In this document: in pieces, positions 24,825 to 34,177 of the stretch
Layout of the letters: every line of letters starts with the position of its first letter
Position numbering within the stretch: position 1 is the first letter of the stretch
Source: Chitinophaga sp. CB10
GTDB taxonomy: Bacteria > Bacteroidota > Bacteroidia > Chitinophagales > Chitinophagaceae
Length of the DNA: 64,000 bases
Assembly: GCA_001870995.2 (NCBI GenBank)
Contig: MLAV02000001.1
Location: forward strand, 496,001-560,000
Reading direction: 5' to 3'
Program-made: the position numbers and the translations under genes
The notes under the pieces: model-generated
The model's database searches: none
Told to the model about the DNA's origin: nothing
Seen by the model: only the letters and a program-made list of their open reading frames with translations

Positions 24825-26318
24825 TTACAGTTGTGCCCATGTTTTGGCGGTGGTGACAGCTTTGTTCCAACCCGCGATCCAGTTGTTGCGCTGCGCCGCG
24901 TCGCCGTTTGGCGTAAAGCATTTTTCCATGTTCCACTGGCTGCGGATCTCTTCCAGGTCCTGCCAGTACCCGGTGGCCAAACCTGCGAGGTAGGCGGCGC
25001 CAAGAGCAGTGGTTTCCGTTATACCAGGCCTTACTACCTGCGATTGCAGGATGTCGGCCTGGAACTGCATCAATAAGTTATTGGCTGTGGCGCCACCGTC
25101 TACCCGCAGTTCCTTTATGCTGATGTTGGCATCTGCCTCCATTGCTTTTAATACATCCATGGTTTGGTAAGCAATGCTTTCCAAAGCCGCGCGGGCGATG
25201 TGCCCGGAGTTGGTGCCCCTCGTCATGCCCACAAGCGTGCCGCGTGCATGCTGGTCCCAATGCGGCGCGCCCAGGCCCGCAAATGCCGGCACCAGGTACA
25301 CGCCATCGTTTTGCGGTACGCTCGCTGCAAGCGCTTCCACTTCCGAAGAGGAGCGGATGATGCCCAGCCCGTCCCGCAGCCATTGCACAATAGCGCCGGC
25401 AATGAAGATGCTGCCTTCCAGCGCATAGTTCACCTGGCCGTTTACCTTCCATGCAACAGTAGTGAGCAGGTTATTGTTGCTGAGTATCGGTTTTTCACCG
25501 ATGTTCATGAGCATGAAGCATCCGGTACCATAAGTGTTTTTCACCATGCCCGGGGCGGTACACATTTGTCCGAACAGGGCCGACTGCTGGTCGCCGGCAA
25601 TGCCCGCAATAGGTATTTCTATGGCAAATACCCCCGGCGCCGTATGCCCGTACACTTCGCTGGATTCCTTCACGGCCGGCAGTACGGACGCAGGGATGTC
25701 CAGCAGCGCGAGCAGCTCCTCATCCCATTGCTGGGTGTGAATGTTGAAGAGCATCGTACGGGAAGCATTCGTGATGTCCGTCGCATGCACTTCGCCATGG
25801 GTAAGGTTCCAGATCAGCCAGCTGTCGATCGTGCCAAAGGCGAGTTCTCCTTTGGCCGCCAGTTCCCTGGCGCCTTCCACGTTGTCCAGTATCCATTTTA
25901 TTTTAGTGCCGGAAAAATAGGCGTCGATCACCAGGCCGGTTTTTTCCCGGATCATCGTTTCTTTGCCGGCCGCCTTCAGGCTGTCGCAATAGCCCGCAGT
26001 GCGGCGGTCCTGCCATACGATGGCATTATATACAGGTTTGCCGGTTTTTCGGTTCCATACCACGGTCGTTTCGCGCTGGTTGGTGATGCCGATCGCCGCT
26101 ACGTTCGTGCCTTCGAGTCCTGCCTTGGCAATGGCTTCCGTAGCCACGCCTATCTGGCTGCTCCAGATTTCCATCGGGTCATGTTCCACCCATCCCGGCT
26201 GAGGGAATATCTGGGTAAATTCTTTCTGCGCAACAGATTTGATGCTGCCGCTCTTGTCGAAAAGGATAGCTCTTGAGCTGGTGGTGCCCTGGTCCAGCGC
26301 CATTATGTACCTGTTCAT
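24825..26318 (-). CDS. glpK: glycerol kinase
   Basis: 497 aa, full length for the FGGY family. ATP/phosphate site DQGTTSSRAILFDKSG at the N-terminus, glycerol-contact region around GWVEHDPMEIW and NQRETTVVW, and C-terminal FGGY signatures GAPHWDQHARGTLVGMTRGT and RVDGGATANNLLMQFQADIL. It phosphorylates glycerol with ATP in the cytoplasm to sn-glycerol-3-phosphate. Middle gene of glpD-glpK-glpF; it starts 66 bp after glpD. Confidence 0.97.
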   Translation of the reverse strand: MNRYIMALDQGTTSSRAILFDKSGSIKSVAQKEFTQIFPQPGWVEHDPMEIWSSQIGVATEAIAKAGLEGTNVAAIGITNQRETTVVWNRKTGKPVYNAIVWQDRRTAGYCDSLKAAGKETMIREKTGLVIDAYFSGTKIKWILDNVEGARELAAKGELAFGTIDSWLIWNLTHGEVHATDITNASRTMLFNIHTQQWDEELLALLDIPASVLPAVKESSEVYGHTAPGVFAIEIPIAGIAGDQQSALFGQMCTAPGMVKNTYGTGCFMLMNIGEKPILSNNNLLTTVAWKVNGQVNYALEGSIFIAGAIVQWLRDGLGIIRSSSEVEALAASVPQNDGVYLVPAFAGLGAPHWDQHARGTLVGMTRGTNSGHIARAALESIAYQTMDVLKAMEADANISIKELRVDGGATANNLLMQFQADILQSQVVRPGITETTALGAAYLAGLATGYWQDLEEIRSQWNMEKCFTPNGDAAQRNNWIAGWNKAVTTAKTWAQL

Positions 26319-26384
26319 GTTTTTCGTTTTATTGTGGAATTGGTTTCACTGTTATGGATCTTCGCAAACTGCGAGTTTACTATT

Positions 26385-27986
26385 TTATGCTGTGATTGGC
26401 AAAGCGGCTTCCTGTTTTTGTGGCGCAAGCAGGTAATGTTGCGCCATTGCCGTAAAGGCCGCTACCTGCGCCTGTTCCCATTCTTTGCCTTTGCCGTTGA
26501 TGCCGGCCATAATGGCGGCAACGGCAGGCGCCATGGCAATAGCTGCCGCAGCGTCGAGGAAGAGGGCCCTGAGGCGGCGTGCCAGCACGTCTTCTACGGT
26601 AATGGCCATTTCATGCTCCACGGCCCAGGCTACCTGCGCTTTGATATAAGGAAGCGCCGGGTGCAGCTGTTCCGCCATCTCCGGATGGCGCACGATATAG
26701 GATTTGATGCTGGCGGCCTCGCTGCCGTAAACGTCCAGCGGTGCTGCATCGGTAGGGCGCTGCTGGTAGCCGGTGATCCGCAGCTCCTTGGTGCGGCAGG
26801 CCACCGGCGTCAGTCCGCCTTTGCTGATGGCAAGGTTCACTGTATCCTCCGCCATCCGGCGGAAGGTGGTCCACTTTCCTCCGGTGATGGTGATCAGCCC
26901 GGAGTCGGCCACCATGAGCTTGTGGCTGCGGGAAATCTCCTTGGTGCTGCCGGTATTTTTTTGTGGCGCTGCCAGCGGCCGTAGCCCGGCAAACACGCTC
27001 TTTACATCTTTTCGTGTAGGGATGCGCGTTAGGTACTGCGCAGCGGTGTTCAGGATGAATTCAATTTCCTGTTCCAGGGCCACCGGTTCCAGGCTGTGTT
27101 CATTCAGCGGGGTATCCGTGGTGCCCAGTAGCACTTTATCATGCCATGGAACGGCAAAGAGCACGCGGCCGTCGGAAGTCTTGGGGATCATGATGGCGCT
27201 GTCGCTGTCGAGGAACTCCTTATCCAGCACCAGGTGCACGCCCTGGCTCGGCCTTACCATATTCGGCGCGCCGGGGTTATCCATTTGCAGCACTTCGTCC
27301 ACAAATACGCCGGTAGCGTTGATGACCACCTTCGCGTTCACGTCCAGCTGCTGGCCGCTTTCCAGGTCCTGCGCCAGCGCCCCGCTGATTTGCCCGTTCG
27401 TTTTTTTCAACCCCGTCACCTTGCAGTAGTTTAGCAGTACCGCCCCGTGGGCTACGGCCGTTTGCGCTACGTTGATGGCGAGGCGGGCATCGTCAAACTG
27501 CCCGTCATGGTACACGATACCTCCTTTCAGTCCTGCCGCCTTGATGTTGGGGAGGCGGCTGGTAACGGCATTTTTGCCGATATGATGGGATTTGCCCAGG
27601 CTTAATTTGCCGGAGAGCAGATCGTATATTTTAAGTCCGATCGTATAAAAAGGCCCCTGCCACCAGTTGTAGTGGGGGATAATGAATTGCTGGTTATGGG
27701 CTAAATGGGGCGCATTGGCGAGCAGCAGGCCCCGCTCATATAAAGCTTCACGCACCAGGGCAATATCCCCCTGCGCCAGGTACCTGACGCCCCCGTGTAC
27801 CAGTTTGGTGCTGCGGCTGGAAGTGCCCTTCGCGAAGTCGGCCTGCTCCAGCAACAGGGTTTTGTAGCCGCGACTGGCGGCATCCATGGCTATGCCCAGG
27901 CCGGTGGCGCCGCCGCCAATAATGAGGATGTCCCAGACCTGCCGGGACTGATTGCTGACCTGCTGTAAGGCTTCTGACCGCTTCAT
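26385..27986 (-). CDS. glpD: aerobic glycerol-3-phosphate dehydrogenase (FAD)
   Basis: 533 aa. N-terminal FAD Rossmann motif DILIIGGGATGLGIAMDAAS, then the family signature GTSSRSTKLVHGGVRYL, and a C-terminal GlpD domain (about 395-515). It oxidises glycerol-3-phosphate to dihydroxyacetone phosphate and passes electrons to quinone at the inner membrane. First gene of the glp operon. The 156-bp gap to the divergent DeoR-family regulator holds a TTTCGTT/AACGAAA operator-like array, which fits GlpR control. Confidence 0.96.
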   Translation of the reverse strand: MKRSEALQQVSNQSRQVWDILIIGGGATGLGIAMDAASRGYKTLLLEQADFAKGTSSRSTKLVHGGVRYLAQGDIALVREALYERGLLLANAPHLAHNQQFIIPHYNWWQGPFYTIGLKIYDLLSGKLSLGKSHHIGKNAVTSRLPNIKAAGLKGGIVYHDGQFDDARLAINVAQTAVAHGAVLLNYCKVTGLKKTNGQISGALAQDLESGQQLDVNAKVVINATGVFVDEVLQMDNPGAPNMVRPSQGVHLVLDKEFLDSDSAIMIPKTSDGRVLFAVPWHDKVLLGTTDTPLNEHSLEPVALEQEIEFILNTAAQYLTRIPTRKDVKSVFAGLRPLAAPQKNTGSTKEISRSHKLMVADSGLITITGGKWTTFRRMAEDTVNLAISKGGLTPVACRTKELRITGYQQRPTDAAPLDVYGSEAASIKSYIVRHPEMAEQLHPALPYIKAQVAWAVEHEMAITVEDVLARRLRALFLDAAAAIAMAPAVAAIMAGINGKGKEWEQAQVAAFTAMAQHYLLAPQKQEAALPITA

Positions 27987-28021
27987 GAGTGAAATCCTTT
28001 TCTTTTGTTTTGTTTGAGATA

Positions 28022-28061
28022 TTTCGTTTTCGTTTGCAATATAAAACGAAACATAACGAAA
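28022..28061. promoter_or_regulatory. putative GlpR/DeoR operator between glpD and the regulator
   Basis: TTTCGTTTTCGTTT at 28022-28035 faces AAACGAAACATAACGAAA at 28044-28061, making an inverted array of four TTTCGT/ACGAAA half sites. DeoR-family repressors often bind such TTCG/CGAA repeats. On the minus strand the array overlaps a possible promoter for glpD (TTTTGG with TATATTGC about 20 bp on). Confidence 0.7.
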
Positions 28062-28142
28062 CCAAAATAAACAATAAAATGAAAAAAAAGAAAATAATTA
28101 GATATTTGGTAAATGAAGCATTCAAAAGGTTAATTTTACGTT

Positions 28143-28913
28143 ATGTCTATGATAAACATCGCGGAACGTCATAAGTATATATTAGATAGATTACAGGAGA
28201 AGAACGCCGTTTCGGTGGTCGACCTCTGTCGGGAACTGGATGTATCGGCGGTAACGATCCGAAAGGACCTGAAACTGCTGGAAGATAAATCGTTATTATA
28301 CCGTACCCACGGCGGGGCCACCACCGCCAACCCTTATACGAACGATAAGCCGGTCAATGAAAAGGAGCATATCCGGCGGGACGAAAAGAGCGCCATCGGC
28401 CTGGCTGCGGCCAACCTCATTAATAAGGACGATGCCATTATCATTGCCTCCGGCACCACCGTCCAGGCGCTCGCCAGGCATATACAGCCCAAAGGGCAGC
28501 TGACGGTCATCACCGGCGCCCTGAACGTATCGCTGGAACTGCTGCGCCACCCGGAAATAGAGGTCATACAGCTGGGCGGCAGCCTGCGCAACAGCTCCAC
28601 CTCCGCGACGGGGCCTTATGCCGAACGGGTACTGGCAGATTTTTCCTGTAGTAAATTATTCCTGGGAGTAGACGGGATTGACCTGGAATTCGGGTTCACC
28701 ACCACTCATATCATGGAAGCCCACCTGAACCAGAAAATGATTGCCACGGCGCAAAAAACAATTGTGCTGGCGGATTCCAGTAAATTCGGCAAGCGGGGCT
28801 TCGGGCGCATCTGCGGTATGGAAGATGTAGATGAGATTATTACGGATAAAGGCGTAGCCCCGCACCTGGTAAAGCAACTGGAAGACGCGGGCGTGAAGGT
28901 GACGATCGTATAA
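28143..28913 (+). CDS. glpR: DeoR/GlpR family transcriptional regulator
   Basis: 256 aa. N-terminal DeoR helix-turn-helix (about 5-60: ERHKYILDRLQEKNAVSVVD, then DVSAVTIRKDLKLLE) and the C-terminal sugar-phosphate sensing domain (about 75-250; IIIASGTTVQALARHI, LGVDGIDLEFGFTT). The family represses sugar or polyol operons and is released by a phosphorylated sugar, here probably glycerol-3-phosphate. The position, divergent from glpDKF with an operator-like repeat between, supports GlpR. Two in-frame ATGs (28143 and 28149) could start the protein. Confidence 0.9.
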   Translation: MSMINIAERHKYILDRLQEKNAVSVVDLCRELDVSAVTIRKDLKLLEDKSLLYRTHGGATTANPYTNDKPVNEKEHIRRDEKSAIGLAAANLINKDDAIIIASGTTVQALARHIQPKGQLTVITGALNVSLELLRHPEIEVIQLGGSLRNSSTSATGPYAERVLADFSCSKLFLGVDGIDLEFGFTTTHIMEAHLNQKMIATAQKTIVLADSSKFGKRGFGRICGMEDVDEIITDKGVAPHLVKQLEDAGVKVTIV

Positions 28914-28979
28914 TTGCCGGGCCGCCATCGGTGGCAGGCAGCTCAATTTCACGCAAAGCAGCAGCAACGGCTGCCGCAA

Positions 28980-29864
28980 CTAAATCACCGCCGCCCTGTT
29001 CCTGTATTGCGTGGGCGTTTCCCCCGTTACCTGCTTAAACAACCGGGCAAAATAATTCGGCGATTGAAAATTCAATTCAAACGCCACACTCGAAATATCC
29101 CTGCCGCTGTCCAGCAACAGGATCTGGCTGTGTAAAATATTCACCTCGTTGATCCACTGCTTCGGAGGCTTGCCGGTAGCCTGTTTCACGGTCTTGTTCA
29201 AATAATTCTCCGAGATGTTTAGCTGGTGCGCGTAAAACGCTACCTGCCGCTCCCGCAGGTGATGCTGCTGCACCAGCTCCCGGAAGTGGAGGGACAATTC
29301 CAGCGCACGGCTCATCGTACCCCTGCCTTCCCCCGCGGCCACAATGATCTTTTGCAATAATGGGCGGAACAAGCCTATGGCCACTTCCAGCGAGGAATTC
29401 TTCAGCGCCAGTTCCTCCTCCAGTAAGATAATCAGGTTACTGAGCCACTTCACCGCCTGGGGCGGGAGCTGCACAAAGGGAGATACAAAGAAAAAGTTGA
29501 ACAGCTGCCGGTGCAAAGCCAGGTTCTCCACCACCTCATTTTCAAACACTACAAAAAATCCCGCGGCATCCCTGGAAATTTCCAGTGTAGCCGTAATAGC
29601 GCCCTGACGGATCAGCAGGAGGGAGTTAGCCCCCAGCCGGTGACTGTCTGTTTCCAGCTGCTGCACCACATGCCCCTTCGTTACAAAAATGAGGAAGTTG
29701 AAAGAAGTGCGGTAGGGGAGCACCGGTATCACAATATCCCGTAAATACTGCTCAATGCGATATACCTGCAGTTGCGCATCGTTCAGCAGCACCTGCCTGG
29801 AAATACCCGGCAAAAACTGCCGCTTGTACTCAAAGTTGGAAAAAATTTTTACCGACGACCTCAT
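28980..29864 (-). CDS. AraC family transcriptional regulator
   Basis: 294 aa. An N-terminal cupin-like ligand domain (about 30-120) and C-terminal AraC double helix-turn-helix (about 195-290), with HQLNISENYLNKTVKQATGK for the first helix pair and ISSVAFELNFQSPNYFARLF followed by KQVTGETPTQYR for the second. It activates or represses unknown targets. Convergent with glpR (66-bp gap) and divergent from the small exported protein gene at 29952, a possible target. Confidence 0.92.
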   Translation of the reverse strand: MRSSVKIFSNFEYKRQFLPGISRQVLLNDAQLQVYRIEQYLRDIVIPVLPYRTSFNFLIFVTKGHVVQQLETDSHRLGANSLLLIRQGAITATLEISRDAAGFFVVFENEVVENLALHRQLFNFFFVSPFVQLPPQAVKWLSNLIILLEEELALKNSSLEVAIGLFRPLLQKIIVAAGEGRGTMSRALELSLHFRELVQQHHLRERQVAFYAHQLNISENYLNKTVKQATGKPPKQWINEVNILHSQILLLDSGRDISSVAFELNFQSPNYFARLFKQVTGETPTQYRNRAAVI

Positions 29865-29951
29865 AAAGGCAAAATTACCGGATTTTGGATATAATAGTCA
29901 TGATTTGTGCTAGCCGGCATTTTTATTTCGTTGTAATTTGCGAAGCGAAAG

Positions 29952-30350
29952 ATGAAACTGTTTATCAGATACATATTATGCTTCCTGTTCCTTGTCGGCT
30001 TTTCCTTCACAGGAAAAAACAAAGGGCCGCTGTTACCAGGGCATGCCAGCCGTACGGAACAATCGGTGCAAGGTACTGATTTTACTATGTTCTGCGGCGC
30101 CGTCGATGCCATGCATTTTGAACGGCTGCTGTATGTAAACGATACGGACAACAACGAAGATCTCAACAGTTTATCGCAGCGGTTACACCGGCTCGCCATC
30201 AACAACCTCGCTTTCTATTATTTTTCCCTCATACAAACCCGGGAGCCTGCACCTGTTTCTTATGCAGGATTTGTGCATGAGCAGATGCCCATCCCCGCCG
30301 TGCCCAAATTTATCCGTTTCCATCAGCTGCTGATCCCCTTCAGCGCTTAA
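29952..30350 (+). CDS. small exported protein of unknown function
   Basis: 132 aa, not recognised. The N-terminus MKLFIRYILCFLFLVGFSFT is a signal peptide; the mature part has no Cys pair or known motif apart from a single Cys. It lies 87 bp from the divergent AraC-type regulator and 175 bp upstream of the urease operon. Codon use resembles the neighbours. It could be a narrow-lineage protein. Confidence 0.65.
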   Translation: MKLFIRYILCFLFLVGFSFTGKNKGPLLPGHASRTEQSVQGTDFTMFCGAVDAMHFERLLYVNDTDNNEDLNSLSQRLHRLAINNLAFYYFSLIQTREPAPVSYAGFVHEQMPIPAVPKFIRFHQLLIPFSA

Positions 30351-30525
30351 TCACCCTGCATTTCAGGCTGCGGAACCCCGCAGCAGGTACTTTGATCCCG
30401 GCGTAACCCGCCTGCGGGAGCCTTTGCGCCATCTATACACATTATAGGTCCGGAATTGTATATTCGTTAGCGTTATACGACTTCCGAATGGATTTGCTTT
30501 TGCCATCTCATAAAATTTTACTCAT

Positions 30526-30828
30526 ATGCATCTGACTCCCAGAGAAACAGAAAAGCTATTGCTTCATCTGGCCGGAGAGCTGGCTGCCAAGCGCAAAGCG
30601 AGGGGCCTTAAACTAAACTACCCTGAGGCCATCGCCTACATCAGCAGCCACCTCCTCGAAGCCGCGCGCGACGGGCGCTCCGTGGCGGACCTCATGCAGT
30701 ACGGCGCCACCATCCTCACCCGTGAGGACGTTATGGAAGGCATCCCGGAAATGATCCATGACGTGCAGGTGGAAGCCACCTTCCCCGATGGTACCAAACT
30801 GGTGACGGTACACAACCCAATCCGATAA
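30526..30828 (+). CDS. ureA: urease gamma subunit
   Basis: 100 aa, the standard UreA length. MHLTPRETEKLLLHLAGELA, KLNYPEAIAYISSHLLEAAR and the end QVEATFPDGTKLVTVHNPI are all conserved. It is the smallest subunit of the cytoplasmic nickel urease trimer. First gene of the operon ureABCEFGD; the promoter must lie in the 175-bp gap upstream, where I see no clear -7 box. Confidence 0.98.
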   Translation: MHLTPRETEKLLLHLAGELAAKRKARGLKLNYPEAIAYISSHLLEAARDGRSVADLMQYGATILTREDVMEGIPEMIHDVQVEATFPDGTKLVTVHNPIR

Positions 30829-30845
30829 TTTTAAATTCAGCAATC

Positions 30846-31220
30846 ATGATTCCCGGAGAATATTTTATCCCGGCAGGCGATATCACCTGTAACGAAGGCA
30901 GAAGCACCGTTAAAATAAAAGTCATCAACACGGCAGATCGCCCCGTACAAATCGGCTCCCACTGCCACTTCTTCGAAGTGAACCGCAAAATGAGCTTCGA
31001 CCGCGAAAAAGCATTCGGCATGCGGCTCAACATCGCCGCTGGTACCGCCGTCCGGTTCGAACCAGGGGAGGAAAAAACAGTGGAACTGGTCACCATCGGC
31101 GGCGCAAGGAAAGCCTTCGGCATCAACAACCTCACCAACGGCGATACTGCCTCCGAAGCAGTAAAAGCCGCTGCCATCGCCAAACTGCCATCTCTTGACT
31201 TCAAAAACCAACCGGAATGA
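30846..31220 (+). CDS. ureB: urease beta subunit
   Basis: 124 aa. Starts MIPGEYFIPAGDITCNEG and contains the conserved QIGSHCHFFEVNRKMSFDR and RFEPGEEKTVELVTIGG. It packs between alpha subunits in the urease oligomer. It starts 17 bp after ureA and overlaps ureC by 4 bp (ATGA), so translation is coupled. Confidence 0.98.
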   Translation: MIPGEYFIPAGDITCNEGRSTVKIKVINTADRPVQIGSHCHFFEVNRKMSFDREKAFGMRLNIAAGTAVRFEPGEEKTVELVTIGGARKAFGINNLTNGDTASEAVKAAAIAKLPSLDFKNQPE

Positions 31221-32938
31221 GCCTGAAAATCAATAAAACAAAATACGCCAATATGTACGGCCCCACCACTGGCGACAGGGTGCGGCTCGGGGATACCAAC
31301 CTGGTGATTGAAATTGAAAAGGACTTCAATCATTATGGGGAGGAAAATAAATTCGGCGGCGGTAAAACCGTACGCGACGGGATGTCCCAATCCAGCACCG
31401 CCCTCCGCGAAGAAGGCGTGCTCGATTTTGTCATCACCAACGTCATCCTGCTGGATCACTGGGGCATTGTAAAAGGGGACCTCGGCATCAAAGACGGCCG
31501 CATCGTAGGCTTCGGCAAAGCCGGCAACCCCGATACCATGGACGGCGTTGCGCCCAACATGATCATCGGCGCTTCCACGGAAGTACACGGCGGGGAAGGA
31601 CTCATCGCCACCGCCGGCGGTATCGATACACACATCCACTTCATCAGCCCGCAGCAAATAGAAACCGCCCTGTTCAGCGGCATCACCACCATGATCGGCG
31701 GCGGTACCGGCCCCGCGGATGGCACCAACGCTACCACCATCACACCGGGTAAATGGTGGCTCAAACGCATGCTGCAATCCGCCGAAGCGTTTACCATGAA
31801 CCTCGGTTTCTTCGGTAAAGGCAACTGCGCTACCGAAGCCCCTATCGCCGAGCAAATAGAAGCGGGCGCGCTGGGCGTAAAAATCCATGAGGACTGGGGC
31901 GCCACCCCGGCCGTAATCGATGCCTCCCTCAAAGTGGCGGACAAATACGACGTCCAGGTAGCCATCCACACGGATACGCTGAACGAAGCCGGCTTCCTGG
32001 AAGATACCATGAACGCCATCAACGGCCGCGTTATCCATACCTTCCACACGGAAGGCGCCGGGGGCGGCCACGCGCCGGACATCATCCGCGCGGCCATGTT
32101 CCCGAATGTGCTGCCGGCATCTACCAACCCCACCCGCCCGTTCACCGTCAATACCATCGATGAACACCTGGACATGCTCATGGTATGCCACCACCTCAGC
32201 AAAAGCATCCCGGAAGACGTTTCCTTCGCGGACTCCCGCATCCGCCCGGAAACCATCGCCGCAGAGGATATCCTCCACGATATCGGGGTGTTCAGCATCA
32301 TGAGTTCCGACTCCCAGGCCATGGGCCGTGTAGGCGAGGTAGTTACCCGCACCTGGCAAACTGCCGATAAAATGAAACTGCAGCGCGGCGCTTTACCGGA
32401 AGATGCCAACGCCGGCAATGATAACTTCCGCGCCAAACGCTTCGTGGCAAAATATACCATCAACCCGGCCATCGCCCACGGCATCGCCCAACATGTAGGC
32501 TCCGTCGAGCCGGGCAAGTTCGCGGACATCGTACTGTGGAAGCCGGCCCTCTTCGGCGCTAAACCGGAAATGATCATCAAAGGCGGTATGATCATCGCCA
32601 GCAAAATGGGCGATCCCAACGCCAGCATCCCGACGCCGCAACCGGTCATACTGCGCAATATGTTCGGCGCTTATGGCAAAGCGCTGCAACGTACCTGCAT
32701 CACGTTTGTGTCCCAGGCCGCTGTCGACAATGGCATAGTGCAGGAGTACGGGCTGGAAAAAATCGTGCTGCCGGTGAAAGGCTGCCGTAATATCTCCAAA
32801 AAAGACCTGATACATAACGACAAAACACCGGAAATAACCGTAAACCCGGAAAATTACCAGGTGCGGGTAGATGGAGAGCTGATCACCTGCGAACCCGTAT
32901 CCGTAGTGCCCCTGGCGCAACGTTATTTCCTTTTTTGA
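31217..32938 (+). CDS. ureC: urease alpha (catalytic) subunit
   Basis: 573 aa. All active-site groups are present: HxH nickel ligands in GGIDTHIHF, carbamylated Lys222 in GALGVKIHEDWG, His in VAIHTDTLNE and FHTEGAGGGHAPD, the mobile flap Cys/His in LMVCHHLSKSIPEDVSFADSR, and the nickel Asp in MSSDSQAMGRVGEV. It hydrolyses urea to ammonia and carbamate. N-terminus MSLKINKTKYANMYGPTTGD is normal. Confidence 0.99.
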   Translation: MSLKINKTKYANMYGPTTGDRVRLGDTNLVIEIEKDFNHYGEENKFGGGKTVRDGMSQSSTALREEGVLDFVITNVILLDHWGIVKGDLGIKDGRIVGFGKAGNPDTMDGVAPNMIIGASTEVHGGEGLIATAGGIDTHIHFISPQQIETALFSGITTMIGGGTGPADGTNATTITPGKWWLKRMLQSAEAFTMNLGFFGKGNCATEAPIAEQIEAGALGVKIHEDWGATPAVIDASLKVADKYDVQVAIHTDTLNEAGFLEDTMNAINGRVIHTFHTEGAGGGHAPDIIRAAMFPNVLPASTNPTRPFTVNTIDEHLDMLMVCHHLSKSIPEDVSFADSRIRPETIAAEDILHDIGVFSIMSSDSQAMGRVGEVVTRTWQTADKMKLQRGALPEDANAGNDNFRAKRFVAKYTINPAIAHGIAQHVGSVEPGKFADIVLWKPALFGAKPEMIIKGGMIIASKMGDPNASIPTPQPVILRNMFGAYGKALQRTCITFVSQAAVDNGIVQEYGLEKIVLPVKGCRNISKKDLIHNDKTPEITVNPENYQVRVDGELITCEPVSVVPLAQRYFLF

Positions 32939-32956
32939 TTTGCTAAAACACTGTGT

Positions 32957-33460
32957 ATGATCATCGAATCCGTGGTTGGAAACATAGCAGATACCGATAT
33001 CTCCCACCTGGCGACCGACCTGCTGCAACTGGAGTGGTTTGAAACCACCAAACGCATACAGCGGAAAAAGACGGCGTCGGGCCGCGAAATCGCCCTGCGC
33101 TTCCTCAAAGAAGGCCAGCGCCTGCGCCAGGGCGATATCCTGCTCATCGACGCTACCCATGCGGTAGTGGTAGATATCCTCCCCAGCGACGCCATCGTGG
33201 TAACGCCACGGTCGCTACTGGAAATGGGCAGTGTATGCTATGAAATCGGTAACAAACACCTGCCGCTGTTTATCCAGGACGACCAGGTGCTGATGCCCTT
33301 CGAAGAGCCCATCTACCGCTGGCTACTGGCAAGCGGCTACGCAACCGAAAAACAGCATACCCGGCTCACGAACCTGCTCAACGCAAACGTACAGCCGCAT
33401 AGCCACGGCAACGGAGGCAGTTCCCTGTTTTCAAAAATTATGGGGCTCTCCAACCGGTAA
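32957..33460 (+). CDS. ureE: urease accessory protein UreE (nickel metallochaperone)
   Basis: 167 aa. N-terminal peptide-binding and C-terminal metal-binding domains of UreE are recognisable (RLRQGDILLIDATHAVVVDI, IGNKHLPLFIQDDQVLMPFE). UreE gives nickel to the UreG/UreF/UreD complex. The C-terminal tail has only a short His run (HSHG), unlike the long His tail of Klebsiella UreE. It starts 18 bp after ureC. Confidence 0.95.
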   Translation: MIIESVVGNIADTDISHLATDLLQLEWFETTKRIQRKKTASGREIALRFLKEGQRLRQGDILLIDATHAVVVDILPSDAIVVTPRSLLEMGSVCYEIGNKHLPLFIQDDQVLMPFEEPIYRWLLASGYATEKQHTRLTNLLNANVQPHSHGNGGSSLFSKIMGLSNR

Positions 33461-33472
33461 ATACAAGGTATT

Positions 33473-34162
33473 ATGAATAGTTATTTCCTTGGCAGCCTGC
33501 TGCACCTCAGCGATCCCACCCTGCCCATTGGCGCATACACGCATTCCAATGGACTGGAAACCTACGTCCAGCAAGGCATCGTACACAACGCCGCCACAGC
33601 GGAGCAATACGTACTGCAAATGCTGCGCGCCAACCTGCATTTCAACGATGCGGCGTTTGTATGCCTGGCTTACCACGCCGCCGCCGCAAACGATCTGGCG
33701 CAGCTCCTCCTGCTGGATGAGGAGCTGGGCGCGCTGAAGCTGCCGGTGGAAATTAAATCCGCCAGCCAAAAGCTGGGGTTGCGGCTGATAAAAATCTTCC
33801 GGCGTCAGGCGGAATACCCGCTGGCTACAGCTTTTGAAGCAGCCATCGCGGCAAAGAAAACAGAAGGGCATTTCGCAGTGGCATACGGCGTATATGCGTT
33901 CCTGTTAGGGATACCGTTGCCGGAAGCGCTGTACGCGTTTTATTACAACGCCGCCGCCGGCATGGTTACCAACGCCGTGAAACTGGTGCCGCTCGGCCAG
34001 CTGGACGGGCAGGATATCCTGTTCCGCATGCAGGCGACCATCGCCGCGCTGATTACGCCAACCATGGAGCTGGACCGCGACCTCGTAGGCGTGTGCAATA
34101 CCGGCTTCGATATCCGCTGCATGCAGCATGAACGCCTTTATTCAAGGCTTTATATGTCTTAA
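33473..34162 (+). CDS. ureF: urease accessory protein UreF
   Basis: 229 aa, all helical. The family start LLHLSDPTLPIGAYTHSNGLE and the C-terminal NAVKLVPLGQLDGQ are clear. UreF bridges UreD and UreG on the apo-urease and is thought to control GTP hydrolysis by UreG. It starts 12 bp after ureE. Confidence 0.96.
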   Translation: MNSYFLGSLLHLSDPTLPIGAYTHSNGLETYVQQGIVHNAATAEQYVLQMLRANLHFNDAAFVCLAYHAAAANDLAQLLLLDEELGALKLPVEIKSASQKLGLRLIKIFRRQAEYPLATAFEAAIAAKKTEGHFAVAYGVYAFLLGIPLPEALYAFYYNAAAGMVTNAVKLVPLGQLDGQDILFRMQATIAALITPTMELDRDLVGVCNTGFDIRCMQHERLYSRLYMS

Positions 34163-34177
34163 TAAACATTCAACATT

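Noticed and set aside
30731..32359. Long antisense frame opposite ureC
   Set aside because: The urease subunits on the plus strand are certain. GC-rich third positions leave the opposite strand open; the peptide is His/Gly/Ala-biased without any domain.
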